Assembly: GCA_963786805.1 (NCBI GenBank)
Contig: CAWBAK010000001.1
Location: 186,001-250,000, forward strand
DNA length: 64,000 nucleotides
Source of the DNA: CALGFI01 sp963786805
Lineage (GTDB): Bacteria; Actinomycetota; UBA4738; HRBIN12
Direction: 5' to 3'
A program made the position numbers and the translations under genes. The notes under the pieces were generated by a model. That model did no database searches, was not told the origin of the DNA, and saw only the letters and a list, made by a program, of their open reading frames with translations. Below, in pieces: positions 8,754-16,956 of this stretch (position 1 is the first letter of the stretch; each line of letters opens with the position of its first letter).

Positions 8754-9331
8754 GTGGTGCGCTCCTTCCTGCGGATGGCTCGTTGTTCCCGGCGCTTCGG
8801 GGTGCCGGTCGCGATGGTCTCGGTCGCGCGGCGCTCGGCCGCGATCAGCCCGTTCAACCAGGCGATGTCCTGCTCGGTCGTCTCGCGACCGTGTTGCATC
8901 AATGAAAGCGTGTAGGTGTCGTGGTTCATGGTCAGGGAGCCCGTGATGGTGTCGAGTCGCTGCTCGAGGAACGTGCGCCGGCGCTCGAGGAGCCGGATGC
9001 GGGCGTCGGGCGCGAGGTACTTGAAGAACGCCAGGCGAACGCGGAAGCGGTTGTCCTCGCCGGTGGCGTCGGGGCCCGCCTCGTCCAGGAGCTCCCGGAA
9101 CAGAGTCTCGCCCTTCTCGGTGATGCGGTACACGTTCTTCCGCCGACCGACCTCCAGCTCGTCGAAGACCTGCTCGACCGCCCCCTGCCGTTCCAGGCGC
9201 TTCAAGGAGGGATACAGCGAGCCGTAGGAGACCCGCCAGAACCCACCCAGGGTGTCGGTGAGGCGCTTCGAGAGCTGGTAGCCGTGCATGGACCGCTCCT
9301 TGAGCAGTCCCAAGATCGCGAGCTCCAGCAT
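8750..9331 (-). CDS. PadR-family regulator coupled to ino1
   Basis: A 193-aa PadR protein. The N-terminal winged helix (residues 1-85) begins MLELAILGLLKERSMHGYQL, continues through FWRVSYGSLYPSLKRLERQG, and has the wing RRKNVYRITEKGETLFRELL; a helical C-terminal dimerisation region follows. The gene overlaps ino1 by 4 nt, so it is very likely a regulator of inositol synthesis and of itself. AT-rich repeated GATATATC motifs just upstream are candidate operators. The inducing signal is unknown. Confidence 0.92.
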   Translation of the reverse strand: MLELAILGLLKERSMHGYQLSKRLTDTLGGFWRVSYGSLYPSLKRLERQGAVEQVFDELEVGRRKNVYRITEKGETLFRELLDEAGPDATGEDNRFRVRLAFFKYLAPDARIRLLERRRTFLEQRLDTITGSLTMNHDTYTLSLMQHGRETTEQDIAWLNGLIAAERRATETIATGTPKRREQRAIRRKERTT

Positions 9332-9378
9332 CCCTCTGTTTCCTTTCAGAACCAGTCAGATCGGAACCTAGTATTTCA

Positions 9379-9427
9379 GAACGTAGCGTTCCGATATATC
9401 GACTCAGTATATCGTTTCGATATATCT
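9379..9427. promoter_or_regulatory. AT-rich repeat cluster upstream of PadR-ino1 (likely promoter/operator)
   Basis: GAACG-TAG-CGTTC forms a perfect inverted repeat (9379-9391). It is followed by CGATATATC at 9392-9400, GTATATCG at 9407-9414 and CGATATATC at 9419-9427. These are the only such AT-rich words nearby, and they lie 48-96 bases before the PadR start, between it and the stop of the upstream MFS gene. They plausibly hold the promoter and PadR binding sites. Confidence 0.5.
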
Positions 9428-10661
9428 AACCGCTAGGTGCCGAAGCGTCAACCCGACCTGATGTCTTCCTCCCAGGCACGGGGTAGCGGCGAGCGGTCAG
9501 CGAGATGAGGGCGGCGACGCCCCCCACGATCCCGCAGGCGGTCCAGAGCCAGGCACGGTTCTCATCGTAGATCAGCGTCCCGAGCGTGGGACCCAGGATC
9601 CACGCAACACCGAACATCGAGCCGAACGCCGCCTGGTACCTGCCCCGCGCGTGGGGCGGCGCGCGGTCGGCCGCGATCGCCGAGGCCACCGGCGATTCGA
9701 TCATCTCGCCGAACGTCCAGACCAGGATCATCACCACCAGGAGCGGCAGGTTCTTCGCGAACAGGAGCGAGGCGAACGCGAGCCCGATCAGCAGGTGTCC
9801 CAGCGCGATCACGCGGAAGCGATCGTGTCGCTGGGTCCAGGCGATGACCGGAAGCTCCAGGAGGACGACGGTGAGGCCGTTCAGCGACTGCAGCAGCCCG
9901 TACGTCGAAGGCGCGTAGCCGGCGTCGCGGATGTGCAGCGGAAGCGTGGAGACGTTCTGTGAGTACACGGAGCCGGTGAGCAAGACCGCGCCGAGGAACA
10001 GCAGGAACCCGCGATCGGCCAGGATCGACGCGCGCGCCGTCCGTAGGTGTGCTTCCTCCCGCCGAGTCGTTCGGGTGCCGTGCGGCAGCGCGACGAACGA
10101 GATCACCCCGAACGCGATCGATGTCGCGGCGTCGCCGATGAACAGGTAATTGAACGATCGCTCGGCGAGGAATCCACCGAGCGCGAGACCAACCGCCCAT
10201 CCGACATTGACGGCCAGCCGGTAGAGCGTGAACGCGGTCACGCGCTGCGCGCTCGGCAGCAGGTCGGCGATCAAAGCTCCCGCAGCCGGCCGGTGGAGCT
10301 CGCTCATGCATCCCAGCGCGAACATCAGCGTGTAGATCAGCGCCAGGGTGTCCGCCTGCCAGAGCGCGAGGGTCAGCACGCCCGCGGACGTCATCGACAG
10401 GGCGATCGCGTTCTTCCGCCCGATCCGGTCGGCGAGGAGTCCGCCGAAGACCTGCGAGAGGAGACCACCCAGACCGTAGGCCGCGATCGCGACACCCGCT
10501 TGCGGCGGCGAGAAGTCCCGGCTCGTGAGGTACAGCGTGATGAAGGGAAGCACGAAGGTGCCAAGCCGGTTCACGAACGAGCCCGCGAACAGCACCCAGG
10601 CCGAGCCGGGCATGCTCCGGATGTTGCCTCGCAGGGTCGGCCGCGACGTTGCCGGTTCCAT
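9426..10661 (-). CDS. MFS transporter (multidrug-type)
   Basis: A 411-aa, 12-helix MFS protein. The motif-A loop GGLLADRIGRKNAIALSMTS is near residues 67-86 and a shorter equivalent is near residue 280 (IAWTQRHDRFRVIALGHLL). It resembles proton-driven drug exporters. It lies upstream of PadR-ino1 on the same strand, with an AT-rich regulatory gap between, so it is probably a separate transcription unit. Substrate unknown. Confidence 0.88.
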   Translation of the reverse strand: MEPATSRPTLRGNIRSMPGSAWVLFAGSFVNRLGTFVLPFITLYLTSRDFSPPQAGVAIAAYGLGGLLSQVFGGLLADRIGRKNAIALSMTSAGVLTLALWQADTLALIYTLMFALGCMSELHRPAAGALIADLLPSAQRVTAFTLYRLAVNVGWAVGLALGGFLAERSFNYLFIGDAATSIAFGVISFVALPHGTRTTRREEAHLRTARASILADRGFLLFLGAVLLTGSVYSQNVSTLPLHIRDAGYAPSTYGLLQSLNGLTVVLLELPVIAWTQRHDRFRVIALGHLLIGLAFASLLFAKNLPLLVVMILVWTFGEMIESPVASAIAADRAPPHARGRYQAAFGSMFGVAWILGPTLGTLIYDENRAWLWTACGIVGGVAALISLTARRYPVPGRKTSGRVDASAPSG

Positions 10662-10791
10662 CGGCGCGACAGCCTACGGCTCACGGAGCTGTCTCGAGCG
10701 ACGTCGTTCCGGAGCTCACGCGTGAAGGTTTCGGTCTGCCCGGAGCGTGGGGATGCTACGCGGGGGCCGAACCCCTCGAGGAGGTCATCCG

Positions 10792-10989
10792 ATGGCCGTT
10801 CGATGTCCGGTATGCGGCGAGAGCTTCGAGACCGATCTGGAGCTCGAACAGCACGAGCACGAGCTGCCGGAACCGTGGGAGGGTGCCGGCGCGGGATTCG
10901 AGTGCCCGACGTGCGGAGCGATGTTCTCCGAGGAGGAAGACCTCGTCGCCCACCAGGCGACGGCGCATCCGGCCACGGATGAAGGGTAA
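10792..10989 (+). CDS. Small two-finger C2H2-like zinc protein
   Basis: A 65-aa acidic protein with two C2H2-type modules: CPVCGESFETDLELEQHEHE (residues 5-24) and CPTCGAMFSEEEDLVAHQAT followed by AH. Each has CxxC, a hydrophobic core and paired histidines, so each should bind Zn2+. A GAGGAGG ribosome site is 7 nt before the ATG; the open frame extends 15 codons further without support. Small proteins of this kind occur in actinobacteria; the target is unknown. Confidence 0.75.
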   Translation: MAVRCPVCGESFETDLELEQHEHELPEPWEGAGAGFECPTCGAMFSEEEDLVAHQATAHPATDEG

Positions 10990-11002
10990 GGTCCGCGGTT
11001 TC

Positions 11003-11863
11003 CTAGGTGAGCGGTCCCTGGCCGGACCCGCCTCCGTCTCGTTGCTGGAGGAACCGCTCGATCTCCGAGACGAGCTCGTCCCCGGTCGGCATCTCCTCGT
11101 TGTCAACCACGGTTTCGAGCCGTTCCACGTACGTGCGAGAGTCGTCGTCCGCGGCCACGGCGGCATCCAGACGTTGTCGCTGGGTCATGGCCTCCTCCGC
11201 GAGAGGACCGAGCGGGAGCTCGACGTCGAGGTGCCTCGCGGCGTGTTCCAAGATGGCGATCGTCGCCGCCGGGTACGAGCCACCGACGTAGTGCGGGACT
11301 TGGGCGTAGAAGCCGACGGTGGGGATGCTGCTCGACATCTCGAGCTCGATCGTCGACAGGGCTGCCGAGGGCACGCGGAGCAATCCCTGCGGACCCTTCT
11401 GCTCGTCCTCGTGCAGGAGGCCAGGCTTGGACGCCGTTGCCAGGATCGGAACGGTTCGAGTGTGCGGCACCGCGGCCGGGATCGCTCCGAGACTCACCCA
11501 CTCGAGCACACCGAATCGTGAGGCGACCTCGCGGACGTCGCGGCCGAGCTCCTGCCATCGGAAATCCGGCTCGGGTCCGGTCAGCACCACGAGGTCACGA
11601 CGTCCGACGCGAGCGCGTTTCATCGTGAGCCGCGGCCAGGTGAGTTCGGTGAGCGTTCCGTCCACGATGTCGAGCACCGGCCTTCGCGACCGGTAGTCGT
11701 AGAGAAGGTCGGAATCGAAGCTGACGAACGGCTCCGCGCCCGCCGCGATGTGATCGGCGGCGGCCGTCGATGCGCCGCCGGCATCGATCCATCCATCGAA
11801 CGCCGCGACGATCGCGGGGGCCACCAGCGGCTCGTCGGGTTCGTGGAGCCGGTACAGCGCCAT
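11003..11863 (-). CDS. PAC2 (proteasome assembly chaperone 2) family protein
   Basis: A 286-aa cytoplasmic protein of the PAC2/DUF75 family. Recognisable blocks are VAAFDGWIDAGGASTAAADH near the N-terminus, LVVLTGPEPDFRW, VSLGAIPAAVPHTRTVPILA, and the VGFYAQVPHYVGGSYPAA region; the C-terminus is an acidic helical tail. Actinobacteria have proteasomes and PAC2 homologues, but the bacterial role is unproven. I prefer the ATG at 11863 (MALYRLHEPDEP), which matches family N-termini, to the one at 11890. Confidence 0.85.
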   Translation of the reverse strand: MALYRLHEPDEPLVAPAIVAAFDGWIDAGGASTAAADHIAAGAEPFVSFDSDLLYDYRSRRPVLDIVDGTLTELTWPRLTMKRARVGRRDLVVLTGPEPDFRWQELGRDVREVASRFGVLEWVSLGAIPAAVPHTRTVPILATASKPGLLHEDEQKGPQGLLRVPSAALSTIELEMSSSIPTVGFYAQVPHYVGGSYPAATIAILEHAARHLDVELPLGPLAEEAMTQRQRLDAAVAADDDSRTYVERLETVVDNEEMPTGDELVSEIERFLQQRDGGGSGQGPLT

Positions 11864-11896
11864 GGAACGAGGATAGCCCGGTAGGCTCACCCGCCG

Positions 11897-12745
11897 ATGC
11901 CGATCGCGCTGGCCGGCCTCGCGTCGCTGCTGTGGGGCACCGCCGATTTCCTCGGCGGCCTCGCGGCGTCGGGCTGGCGCGCCGAGCGGGTCGCCGCGAT
12001 CTCGCAGGTCGTCGGCGTGGGACTGCTGCTCGTCCTGGCTCCCACGCTCACGGGCGCGTTGGCTCCCGGAGCGGACCTCGCCTGGGGAGCCGCGGCCGGG
12101 ATCGCGGGAGCGGTGGGCGCAACCCTGCTCTATCGCTCGCTGGCGATCGGACCGATGAACGTCGCGGCTCCGACGATCGCCGTCGTCGCGGCGATGGTCC
12201 CCGCCGGCATCGGGCTCGTGCAGGGCGAGCGTCCCGGTGCGATCGCCCTCGCGGGAGTCGCGCTCGCGATCGTGGCGGTCGCGTTGGTCGGCGGTGCGAG
12301 CGCGCCAGGACCCACCGAGCCCCGTCCTTCGATCCGGGTGCTGGGTCTTGCCGCCGCCGCGGGCGCGACCCTCGGCCTCGCGAACGTCGCGTTCGCGCAG
12401 ACGTCAGAGGAGTCCGGGCTCTGGCCGGTGACGACGACGAAGCTCGTGGCGGGCATCGTCCTGTGGTCGGTGGTGCTCGCGACCCGGTCGCGCGCCGGGG
12501 CGGGGGCGCCGCGGCGCAACGTGCGCCTCGCCGTGTGGACCGGGCTCGTCGACGTCGCCGCCACGACCTCGCTGGCGCTGGCCCTGCAGCGCGGATCGCT
12601 CGTCCTCGTGTCCGTCCTCGGTTCGCTCTTCCCGGCGGTGACGGTGGTGCTCGCCCGCTTCGTCCTCGACGAACGCATCGGCCGGGTGCAGGCGGCCGGT
12701 CTCGTGCTCGCCCTCGCGGCCGTCGCGATGATCGTGGCGGGATGA
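11897..12745 (+). CDS. EamA/DMT-family transporter
   Basis: A 282-aa integral membrane protein with about 10 helices in two EamA repeats. The first repeat begins PIALAGLASLLWGTADFLGG and the second around residue 150 (VLGLAAAAGATLGLANVAFA). Family marks are FLGG near the start and the late SVLGSLFPAVTVVLARFVLDE segment. It probably exports small metabolites; the substrate cannot be inferred. A strong terminator lies 45 bases after the stop. Confidence 0.88.
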   Translation: MPIALAGLASLLWGTADFLGGLAASGWRAERVAAISQVVGVGLLLVLAPTLTGALAPGADLAWGAAAGIAGAVGATLLYRSLAIGPMNVAAPTIAVVAAMVPAGIGLVQGERPGAIALAGVALAIVAVALVGGASAPGPTEPRPSIRVLGLAAAAGATLGLANVAFAQTSEESGLWPVTTTKLVAGIVLWSVVLATRSRAGAGAPRRNVRLAVWTGLVDVAATTSLALALQRGSLVLVSVLGSLFPAVTVVLARFVLDERIGRVQAAGLVLALAAVAMIVAG

Positions 12746-12789
12746 TCGTTGCGGCGTCGACCGGGACGGTCGGAGCCGGAGAAACGAGC

Positions 12790-12816
12790 GACGGCCCCTC
12801 CTGAGGAGGGGCCGTC
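12790..12816. terminator. Strong hairpin terminator, bidirectional
   Basis: A perfect 12-bp stem (12790-12801 with 12805-12816) and TGA loop, based on GGCCCCTCC/GGAGGGGCC. There is no T-run, as is common in high-GC genomes. It sits between the convergent EamA gene and the coiled-coil gene and can serve both. Confidence 0.8.
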
Positions 12817-12839
12817 TGCCGAGCGGTGGGAACCTCGCG

Positions 12840-13256
12840 CTACAGCGTCGAGGTGCCGCTCTGGGTCGTGGTCGGTGTGTCGCTCAGGTGCCCCGCCCAC
12901 TCGTCGGTGCTGCCCGTGCCATCGGACCGGTTCTTCATCCAGGCGTAGGCGCCCCCGCCGAGGGCCATGAGGAACAGGAGCCATCGTCCCTTGTGGGACT
13001 TCTTCTCCACCTCGACCTCGACCTCCTGTGGCGAGGACAGCCGCTTCTCCAGGAGCTCGAGGATCCGGCCGTGTTCGGACCGGTTCTCCGTCACCTCGTC
13101 CCGAAGCAGCTCGTTCTCGAACCGCAGCCGGTCGGCTTCGTCCGAGGCGCGCTCCAGACGCTTCTCCAGGGCGCGATCCTTCATCTGATGGCCGACGACC
13201 TCCGCCCGACTCCGGGCGCTTCGGCCCATCCATCGCATCGTGGTGCCCACACTCAT
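12840..13256 (-). CDS. Coiled-coil, single-TM hypothetical protein
   Basis: 138 aa, no family recognised. Residues 25-85 are highly charged with heptad character (ALEKRLERASDEADRLRFEN, then VTENRSEHGRILELLEKRL), followed by one hydrophobic segment WLLFLMALGGGAYAWM near residues 95-110 and a short Thr/Ser-rich end. It is likely anchored in the membrane with a cytoplasmic coiled coil. The ATG at 13256 was chosen because GGAAAGGAG precedes it; the frame stays open upstream. Confidence 0.65.
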   Translation of the reverse strand: MSVGTTMRWMGRSARSRAEVVGHQMKDRALEKRLERASDEADRLRFENELLRDEVTENRSEHGRILELLEKRLSSPQEVEVEVEKKSHKGRWLLFLMALGGGAYAWMKNRSDGTGSTDEWAGHLSDTPTTTQSGTSTL

Positions 13257-13350
13257 GTCGGTCTCCTTTCCTTCGTCGCGACTGATGTTCCTACCCGAAC
13301 GGACCGCATCCGAACCGGCCACGCAGCGCGTCCACGGCGCCCGGGATGCG

Positions 13351-14040
13351 ATGCTGGCCCCGATGGTCCTCCCCCCGGTCGGCGAACCCGTCGAGGGCGG
13401 CCCGGCCCGCGCGCCGGAACGCCGGCCGCTGGCCGGGCGTTACGTCTCGCTCGGGCCGGTCGAGCCGGCCGCCCACGCAGACGCGCTCTGGCGAGCGGCG
13501 CACGACGGCAGCGCCGAGTCGGCCGAGGTCTGGACCTACATGCCGTACGGGCCGTTCGAGGACGCGGATCGGATGCGGGCCTGGCTCGAGGAGGTCGCGT
13601 CCTCGGAGGACCCGCTCTTCATGACGGTTACGGGCGGCGATGGGCCGATCGGCATGGCGAGTTTCCTGAACACGGACACGGCGATGCGACGGATCGAGAT
13701 CGGGCACATCTGGTACGCGCCGAGGGCGCAGCGCTCCGAAGCGAACACCGAAGCCACCTACCTGATGCTCCGCGAGGCGTTCGATCAGCTCGGTCATCGC
13801 CGTGTCGAATGGAAATGCGACGCCCTGAACGAGCGATCGCGCGCGGCCGCGCTGAGGCTCGGGTTCACGTTCGAGGGGGTGTTCCGCCAGCACATGGTTG
13901 TGAAGGGTCGCAACCGCGACACGGCGTGGTTCTCGATGCTCGATCGAGAGTGGCCGCCCGCGCGCGAGGCGTTCGAGCGCTGGCTCGCCGCGGATCGCGG
14001 AGGCCGCCCGGCGCTCGAGTCGTTGCGATCGCCGGGCTAG
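13351..14040 (+). CDS. GNAT-family N-acetyltransferase (RimJ/RimL-like)
   Basis: About 229 aa. The acetyl-CoA fold spans residues 25-190: RYVSLGPVEPAAHADALWRA, MTVTGGDGPIGMASF, IEIGHIWYAPRAQRSEANTE (acetyl-CoA loop region) and RVEWKCDALNERSRAAALRL followed by GFTFEGVFRQHMV. This pattern is typical of the Acetyltransf_3 group, which acetylates protein N-termini or small amines; the substrate is unknown. The start is uncertain: ATGs at 13351 and 13363 both lack a clear ribosome site. Confidence 0.85.
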   Translation: MLAPMVLPPVGEPVEGGPARAPERRPLAGRYVSLGPVEPAAHADALWRAAHDGSAESAEVWTYMPYGPFEDADRMRAWLEEVASSEDPLFMTVTGGDGPIGMASFLNTDTAMRRIEIGHIWYAPRAQRSEANTEATYLMLREAFDQLGHRRVEWKCDALNERSRAAALRLGFTFEGVFRQHMVVKGRNRDTAWFSMLDREWPPAREAFERWLAADRGGRPALESLRSPG

Positions 14041-14501
14041 AGCGTCGGCTTCGTCACCATCAGGAACACGATGACCACGACGTCGACCGCGAGCACCATC
14101 CCGACGACGGTGCCCCGCTTCGAGAGGGCCTGGAACGCCGGGGACGCCGCGCCCTCGGCATCGAGCACCCGGATCTGGTTGCGCAGGGTCGGCGTGTAGA
14201 CGAAGAGTCCGAGGAGCACGGCGAGCACGTACAGGCCCAGCGCCGTTCCGAGCCAGAACTGCGTGAGCGACAGATCGCCCACCCACACCATGACGAGGCC
14301 CGTGACCAGCAGGAGGCCATACGCGGGGTTCGCGAAGCGGTCGTCCAGCAGCTTGATCCCACGAAGCACGTGCGCCTGATGCTCGGGCTCGCGCGCGGCA
14401 CGGGCGAGCCACACGCCGTACGAGGCGTTGAAGCCCACGGCGACGATCGCGAACAGCACGTGGAGGAACTTGACGAACGTGTACGTCGTGAGCGCGACCA
14501 C
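14037..14501 (-). CDS. DUF2269-like integral membrane protein
   Basis: 154 aa with four hydrophobic helices. The N-terminus TTYTFVKFLHVLFAIVAVG, with its FLHxL motif, and the later VTGLVMVWVGDLSLTQFWLG match the DUF2269 family of small membrane proteins of unknown role. The GTG at 14501 is preceded by GGAGGTGG and fits family N-termini better than the ATG at 14546. Its stop interlocks with the stop of the convergent GNAT gene (CTAG at 14037-14040). Confidence 0.75.
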   Translation of the reverse strand: MVALTTYTFVKFLHVLFAIVAVGFNASYGVWLARAAREPEHQAHVLRGIKLLDDRFANPAYGLLLVTGLVMVWVGDLSLTQFWLGTALGLYVLAVLLGLFVYTPTLRNQIRVLDAEGAASPAFQALSKRGTVVGMVLAVDVVVIVFLMVTKPTL

Positions 14502-14641
14502 GGGACCACCTCCGTCCGTTCCGGCAGGAGCCAGCGTAGCGGCCATCCCGGTCGAACGCGGAAGCGGGATGAACGGTCTCGACCCCGTCGAGACGAGGTT
14601 CCAGAGGAACCGGACCTTCTCTGTTCACGTCGAAGCCCACG

Positions 14642-15559
14642 ATGACCGATCGGGCGACCCGATCCACCTTGGTGTCTGTGGTTCTCGCGAGCCTGCTCTT
14701 GCTGGCCGCATGCGCTGAAGCTCCCTCGACGGAGGTCCGAGCCCGCCCCGCATCCCCCCACGGCCCGGAGATGGGCCCGGATCCGGGCACAGGCCGAGAC
14801 CTCGACTCACCGCCCCCGGTGACCATTCGCTTCTTCGACCGTTCGATCGAACTGCGAGCTTGGACCTATTGCTACGGCAACGTCTGCGCCGATGGGTCCC
14901 CTCCGGATCAATTGCCCGACGTGGGCGATCCGGAGCAGGTCCTCGTCGAGTTCCCACTGCCGGGATGGTCGTTCACCGCCTACCTCCGTCCGGCCGGGGA
15001 CGAGTGCGGCCGGGAGCTGGAGATGCCGCTTGTGCCAACCGGCGACGGAGCGTTCGTGCTTCACCCCGTGGGGCACGCGGACACCTATGACGTGACGCTG
15101 TTCGGTGTCGGCGGAGGCGACCTGTTCGTCAGCTTCCGATGGACCACACCGAGGGACGGCCCGCTCTCTTCACCCGAAGCCAGGCTCGCCGTCCTTGCCG
15201 ATCACGATGGGCTGGTCGACAGCTACGGGGTCGAGCTGGCGGTGAGCAACCTGGCTCGCACTCCGAGGGAAGCCTCGGCGACGATCACCGTTCGAAACGG
15301 GTCGGGCGAAGCGGTCTCGTTCGAGGCGACCCCCGGCCATGCGGGATGCCTGCCTGAGGGAACCGTCTATTGGGATGGACCGGATCGAGAAGGTCTCGCG
15401 GCTGCGGCCCTGGGTGATGGACCGTTCACGTACGAGGTCAAGATCGTGCTCGACGGTCTCAGCTACGTCGCGATCGCCGACTGGCCGGCAGACGAGATCG
15501 TCGGGAACGAACCGTCGGTGGAGCTCGACTTCACTCCGGATCTCCCCTCGCTCTCGTAA
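14642..15559 (+). CDS. Hypothetical lipoprotein
   Basis: A 305-aa exported lipoprotein. The signal VSVVLASLLLLAACAEAP has the lipobox LAAC near residue 24. The mature part is beta-rich, with several cysteines (WTYCYGNVCADG, AGDECGRE, GHAGCLPEG) and no recognisable catalytic motif. The middle and end resemble immunoglobulin-like beta sandwiches, but I cannot assign a family. Neighbouring genes give no functional link. Confidence 0.7.
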   Translation: MTDRATRSTLVSVVLASLLLLAACAEAPSTEVRARPASPHGPEMGPDPGTGRDLDSPPPVTIRFFDRSIELRAWTYCYGNVCADGSPPDQLPDVGDPEQVLVEFPLPGWSFTAYLRPAGDECGRELEMPLVPTGDGAFVLHPVGHADTYDVTLFGVGGGDLFVSFRWTTPRDGPLSSPEARLAVLADHDGLVDSYGVELAVSNLARTPREASATITVRNGSGEAVSFEATPGHAGCLPEGTVYWDGPDREGLAAAALGDGPFTYEVKIVLDGLSYVAIADWPADEIVGNEPSVELDFTPDLPSLS

Positions 15560-15686
15560 CCGCTGTCCGTCACGACGCGGTGCCCGCTGCTGGATCGCTC
15601 ATGGTCGATCTCCTTTGCGATCCGACGGAACCGATCGTGGGGTCGCCTCGTCGAAGCCCAATCGTGCGTCGAAGGAGGAACGACCG

Positions 15687-16157
15687 ATGAGGCGAACGCG
15701 CTTGGTGCTGGCCATCGCGATGCTCACGCTGGGGATCGGTCCCGCATACGCGGATCCCGGCCACGAGAAGCCCAGGATCACCGTCATGAGGTGGAAGGAC
15801 GCCCCCGTCACGGCGAATGAGCCCGGTTGCGAGAAAGCCGGCACGTGCGTGGAGGAGATCCTCATCATCAAGGCCCACGACCCCGACTCGTCGATCACCG
15901 AAGTGCAGGTTTGGTTCGACGAGAACGGCGAGCGCGCGCCGTTCGTGTTCGCACACACCTCCTGCGTTCAAGGCAGAGAGCCCGGGCAGGTCGCTCGGCT
16001 CGAGCTCGGGGTTGCGTACACCGAGCCCGGCACCTACGTGGTCGCCGCGGTCGCGTACTCTCACCGGCGATGCACCGGGCATGAGGCCGGTGACGGTCAT
16101 CCCGCCTTGCACTCGCGCATCTTCCGTCTGCAGACCGAAGTCGAGGCGCCGACCTAG
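15687..16157 (+). CDS. Small secreted hypothetical protein
   Basis: 156 aa with a cleavable signal peptide (RTRLVLAIAMLTLGIGPAYA, residues 3-22). Four cysteines in the mature part (EPGCEKAGTC, SCVQG, RRCTG) may form disulfides. The body looks like a single Ig-like beta domain (ITEVQVWFDENGE, YTEPGTYVVAAVAYSHRRC). The ATG has GAAGGAGGA 7 nt upstream. No function recognised. Confidence 0.7.
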   Translation: MRRTRLVLAIAMLTLGIGPAYADPGHEKPRITVMRWKDAPVTANEPGCEKAGTCVEEILIIKAHDPDSSITEVQVWFDENGERAPFVFAHTSCVQGREPGQVARLELGVAYTEPGTYVVAAVAYSHRRCTGHEAGDGHPALHSRIFRLQTEVEAPT

Positions 16158-16170
16158 ATCTCAGAGCTCG

Positions 16171-16734
16171 CTAGAGATGCCCCCGGAGCTCCCGGACGAG
16201 CTCCTCCGGCGCGACATACATGATTCCGCCGTTCTCCAGCGCGCCGTAATCGCGGATCCAGGACACCTCGCCGAACGCGTCGACAAGGATGAAGGTATGG
16301 CCGGGCTCACCGGTCGCCGCTGCCCACTTCATCACGTCGTATCGGTTCGCGACCTCGTTCTCAACGTCCGAGAGCACGGTCCCGTAGTCCCGGATGCCGT
16401 ACTCTTCGCCGTCATCGCGCCAAGACTCGACCGTGTCGGGAGCGATGCTCACGAGCTCCACGTCGAGCGCTTGGAAGGCCTTGCTCTCTTGCAGGTCGAC
16501 CACCTGCATGACGCAGCCGCCTCAGCCGGGGCCCATGCTGAAGTAGAGGAGGACGGGCTTCTTGCCGACGAAGTCGTCGAGGGACGCGCGCCCACCCGCG
16601 GCGGCGGGGAGCTCGAACGAGGGAGCACGGTCACCGACGGCCAGATCCGAACCAGACGCGGAGCTGCCCTCGCCGGCACAAGCGGCCAGCAGCAGCGCCA
16701 ACAGTACGGTCGGCGCAGCCAGCGTGCGATTCAC
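16171..16734 (-). CDS. Predicted selenocysteine-containing redoxin lipoprotein (UGA read as Sec)
   Basis: One open frame from the GTG at 16734 to the stop at 16171, interrupted only by a TGA at 16522-16524. Lipobox LLAAC (Cys19) is followed by a redoxin domain: LAVGDRAPSFELPAAAGGR, then KKPVLLYFSMGPG-[UGA]-GGCVMQVVDL. The TGA falls exactly where the first active-site cysteine belongs, giving U71-G-G-C74, a CxxC equivalent. Downstream residues (AFQALDVELVSIAPD, GHTFILVDAFGEVSWIRDYG) complete the thioredoxin fold without frame change. A SECIS-like hairpin with a GGUC loop follows the TGA. The product would be a 187-aa envelope thiol/selenol oxidoreductase or peroxidase. If UGA is not recoded, the gene would be broken. 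Confidence 0.8.
16490..16508 (-). promoter_or_regulatory. Bacterial SECIS-like hairpin
   Basis: Starting 13 nt after the TGA on the coding strand, TGCAGGT and ACCTGCA form a perfect 7-bp stem around the loop GGTCG. Bacterial SECIS elements sit just 3' of the UGA and carry GU in a small apical loop; the E. coli fdhF element has a GGUC loop about 18 nt after UGA, and here it is about 20 nt. Confidence 0.7.
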
Positions 16735-16741
16735 CGGTGGC

Positions 16742-16798
16742 CTAGTTCTGCGGACAGTCGGGACAGCACGGCTCGAACGGGATCTTCTCCTGATCCAT
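16742..16798 (-). CDS. Tiny Cys-rich ORF ahead of the selenoredoxin
   Basis: An 18-codon ORF, MDQEKIPFEPCCPDCPQN, with three cysteines in CCxxC. A GAGAGGA ribosome site is about 6 nt before its ATG, and its stop is 7 nt before the GTG of the selenoprotein gene, so it could be a leader coupling translation or a metal/thiol-binding micropeptide. No homologue is known to me; being short, it could be chance. Confidence 0.4.
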   Translation of the reverse strand: MDQEKIPFEPCCPDCPQN

Positions 16799-16905
16799 GG
16801 TCCATCCTCTCGGGCCATCAGACTCGCAACAATCCTAGAGTAGGCACACGCCGCGCCGAGAGGTGGCGCAGCGGACAACTCCTCAACGGGGAATCCGGGC
16901 ACCAT

Positions 16906-16924
16906 CCTGGGAATAGGCCCCAGG
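16906..16924. promoter_or_regulatory. Inverted repeat upstream of the CopB-type ATPase
   Basis: CCTGGG and CCCAGG separated by 7 nt, ending 33 nt before the ATPase ATG, in the divergent region shared with the selenoredoxin operon. It could be an operator for a metal sensor; no regulator gene is adjacent and the repeat is short. Confidence 0.3.
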
Positions 16925-16956
16925 CTAGAAAGAGCGCCGCGTCAAGGAGGATCGAG

